DNA of 7,135 nt. Source: Nitrospira sp. (GTDB taxonomy: Bacteria; Nitrospirota; Nitrospiria; Nitrospirales; Nitrospiraceae). A model generated the notes under the pieces. The model was given only the letters and a program-made list of their open reading frames with translations. It had not been told where the DNA came from and ran no database searches. The position numbers were made by a program, and so were the translations under genes. Where the stretch lies: positions 1-7,135 of the forward strand of contig JACOEF010000124.1 in assembly GCA_024998705.1 (NCBI GenBank). Direction: 5' to 3'. Below, piece by piece: positions 5,169 to 7,135 of the stretch; the stretch's first letter is position 1, and every line of letters starts with the position of its first letter.

Positions 5169-7135
5169 CTAAGGGCGCGAGGCAGCTTGTTCCGCGCTCT
5201 TCCCTACCGCCCCGCCGGCCTCCGGTCGGACGCCCAACTCAGCAGCAGGCTGCCCATCTGAGCTCCCCCGAATGTCCGGGCCCATCTCCAGTTCTTCGGA
5301 CACCAGTCGCCAGCCCCGCATGATGTCGTAATGGTAAAACGCCGCTTCGTTCGGCTCACACACCACCAGCGACACCCACTCGTTCTGAAACAACCGTTCG
5401 AGTCCGGGATGTGTCGCAATCACCGACTCGACACGAACACGCGGAGCCTCGATGACCGCCAGCAAACGCATCGGCTCGTGATAGGGAACCGGGCCGTCCA
5501 GGACGGTCTGGGCCGGCAGGCCCAGGCGAAGGTCGCTGGTCGCTCCGCTCATGACACCCACTCGTCCGACGATATTGTGGTACACCTTGCTCCCGCTGCC
5601 ATAGACCTCGTTGTCGACGGTGGAGAAATAATGCTCCATATTGATCCATTGAGCCACGATGAGGGGAGCCGTCATGATCGTCTCCAGGAGTTTGCCTGAG
5701 GAATCCTGGCGATAATCGTAGGAATGCAGAAATGACCGGCCCTGGAGATCCAACGGCCGCGTGAGTTCCCGACGGCCGATGATGAGTAGGTTGTTCTTCG
5801 ACAGGCCCCACTCAGGGCGAACCTGGGCCCAGTCAACGCTGCGCCGGCACGCCCGTTGCTGCGGATCGCGGCGGCTCGCTCTCGCCGCTGGTCTCTCCAG
5901 CGCCATCCCGCGTTCCAACGCCGCCTGCGTTCCCGCTTCATTGAGATCCTCCAACAACCGCACCAGGTCCTTCCGATGCGTCGGCGGAACATCTTCCAAA
6001 TCTACGATGCGGACATCGTTCCTGGTCGTGTCATGTGATGCCGCGACAAAATGGGTATCGCTGGGGATTTTGAGGCCCCGCATCTCCAGCACCTTTCGGA
6101 CGGCCTGATTATTGGCCATCGCCGCGAAGGCACGGGCGTTGGGCAGGCCGCTGTTGCCGCCGCAGGCGCCGCAATCCAGAGCAGATTCATACGGATTATT
6201 GTCCGACGTACTCCCGTGGGAACACATCACCACCAGTCGTGAAAAACCGGACGTGAATCCCTTGAGACGGAGCGCCGCTTCGACCCCGTAGGCCTGTTCC
6301 GCGACAGAAAACCCGTGCAGGGTAATGCGCTGCAGGCGAGTCGACATGCCCCGCGGTGTCAGGGCCAACTCCCGGCGCAATCGTTCGTACAAGGCATCCG
6401 CTGCGGAGGGAGCAATTCCGAGCGCGCTCGCAACCACTCCCCTGCTTTGCTCGTCCTGGTTCTCCAGTGCCCCGAGACGGATGGTCTCGATCAATGCCGG
6501 CGTGATCGCGGAACCGAGCGCAGGGAACTCGTGCCGGAGCGAAGCGCGGATGGAGGCACGCTGTTCCGCCGCCACCATTTCCTCGGCCTCTTCTCTGGTC
6601 AACTTGTCGATCGTCAGCGTCGTCGCCAACGGCGGCAACCACATCCGCTTCACCCAGGAGGTGACACGGTGATACCAGAGTGGACAGAGGGTCTTGCCGA
6701 AGAAGGGAACACTGAAAAACCACCCCAGAGCTTCGACCATGACATAGGGCGTAATGACATTTTCCTTGAGATCGTGGAGGAGCTCATGCCCCGCCTTGTT
6801 CAGTCGCGAGAACAGACGGTGCCGGCTCGCCGCCGCTCCATGATAACTTCGCGGGATCTCCCTGATATGGTTCTTGGGTTTCAAGAGCACGGGCGAATGC
6901 GTGACCGGATGTTCTCCGCCGAACGCCTGGTACTTGACGGGAATCCCGAAAAATCCCGCCACCCCCAACGTCTCATACCCTCCAAGCTGTTCGAGATGTC
7001 GCCGCAACACCTCGGATCGAATATCGATACAAAACACCAGTTGCGCCAGGGGACGTGAAGAGCCACCCGACGAGACCCGCTCATCGGATTCCCGCAATTG
7101 CGTCGCAACCCCGCGCAATTGCCGGACGACGTCCC
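5169..7135 (-). CDS. dabA: Inorganic carbon transporter subunit DabA (DUF2309/UPF0753), N-terminus cut off by window edge
   Basis: DabA is the soluble, zinc-containing, carbonic-anhydrase-like subunit that pairs with the membrane protein DabB to accumulate dissolved inorganic carbon. The frame is open to the right edge; a TTG at 7118 can be read as a start but is almost certainly internal, because the family is about 800-1,100 residues and the first catalytic motif normally lies several hundred residues in. Numbering from 7118, the zinc-ligand signatures are C30 and D32 in FCIDIRSE, and H301 and C316 in CSHGSTSDNNPYESALDCGAC. The 15-residue H-to-C spacing is what the family shows. Other family blocks are DWAQVRPEWGL (429-439), GRSFLHSYDYR (460-470), APLIVAQWINMEHYFSTV (484-501), YGSGSKVYHNIVG (506-518) and FYHYDIMRGW (594-603). 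About 45 residues after that are a low-complexity tail. The stop is TAG. The PII-like gene follows after 72 nt. I expect dabB upstream, beyond the window. Identification is very secure; the exact start is not visible. Confidence 0.94.
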   Translation of the reverse strand, partial: DVVRQLRGVATQLRESDERVSSGGSSRPLAQLVFCIDIRSEVLRRHLEQLGGYETLGVAGFFGIPVKYQAFGGEHPVTHSPVLLKPKNHIREIPRSYHGAAASRHRLFSRLNKAGHELLHDLKENVITPYVMVEALGWFFSVPFFGKTLCPLWYHRVTSWVKRMWLPPLATTLTIDKLTREEAEEMVAAEQRASIRASLRHEFPALGSAITPALIETIRLGALENQDEQSRGVVASALGIAPSAADALYERLRRELALTPRGMSTRLQRITLHGFSVAEQAYGVEAALRLKGFTSGFSRLVVMCSHGSTSDNNPYESALDCGACGGNSGLPNARAFAAMANNQAVRKVLEMRGLKIPSDTHFVAASHDTTRNDVRIVDLEDVPPTHRKDLVRLLEDLNEAGTQAALERGMALERPAARASRRDPQQRACRRSVDWAQVRPEWGLSKNNLLIIGRRELTRPLDLQGRSFLHSYDYRQDSSGKLLETIMTAPLIVAQWINMEHYFSTVDNEVYGSGSKVYHNIVGRVGVMSGATSDLRLGLPAQTVLDGPVPYHEPMRLLAVIEAPRVRVESVIATHPGLERLFQNEWVSLVVCEPNEAAFYHYDIMRGWRLVSEELEMGPDIRGSSDGQPAAELGVRPEAGGAVGKSAEQAASRP

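Noticed and set aside
6315..7058. Long plus-strand open frame of 247 codons opposite dabA, and similar ones at 2034-2660, 2680-3291, 3316-3927 and 4012-4497
   Set aside because: They lie wholly antisense to genes with clear conserved domains, show no family motifs and have composition typical of GC-rich shadow frames.
1..7135. CRISPR arrays, insertion sequences, attachment sites or phage genes
   Set aside because: No regularly spaced direct repeats, transposase motifs or terminal inverted repeats were seen.

Overview
The window holds five minus-strand genes, read from the right edge to the left. In transcription order they are: a right-truncated dabA (inorganic-carbon transporter subunit, DUF2309); a small PII-like regulator; a soluble PAS-GAF-PAS sensor histidine kinase; an NtrC-type sigma-54-dependent response regulator broken by an in-frame amber codon; and, after about 650 bp without a gene, a DUF2294 (MpsC-like) protein. 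All long open frames on the plus strand are antisense shadows of these genes in GC-rich DNA.

The organism is most likely a Gram-negative chemolithoautotroph. A long-form DabA next to a PII-like protein, together with NtrC-type signalling and moderately high GC, would suit a Nitrospira-like bacterium. This is inference from gene content only; there is no rRNA or other phylogenetic marker in the window.

Layout. From 7135 to 4773 are dabA and the PII-like gene, 72 nt apart, probably one transcription unit whose upstream part (the rest of dabA, and presumably the membrane subunit dabB) lies beyond the right edge. From 4772 to 4657 is a short spacer with a fair sigma-70-type promoter. From 4656 to 1275 is a two-component pair separated by one base and translationally coupled. 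The regulator reads in one frame from 2681 to 1275 except for a TAG at 1670-1668. This stop removes the sensor II part of the AAA+ domain and the Fis-type DNA-binding helix-turn-helix. From 1274 to 623 is a gene-free region rich in short inverted repeats. From 622 to 179 is the DUF2294 gene. From 178 to 1 is an intergenic end with a weak plus-strand terminator candidate.

How the genes may work together. DabA with DabB forms an energy-coupled CO2/bicarbonate uptake system. The same two families are MpsB and MpsA in Staphylococcus aureus, where the third partner, MpsC, is a DUF2294 protein. The window therefore brings together DabA, a PII-like candidate for carbon-status control, an MpsC homologue and a sigma-54 two-component system. 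A signalling module for inorganic-carbon uptake is a reasonable hypothesis, but the amber codon means the response regulator may be non-functional in this strain, or that the sequence has an error there.
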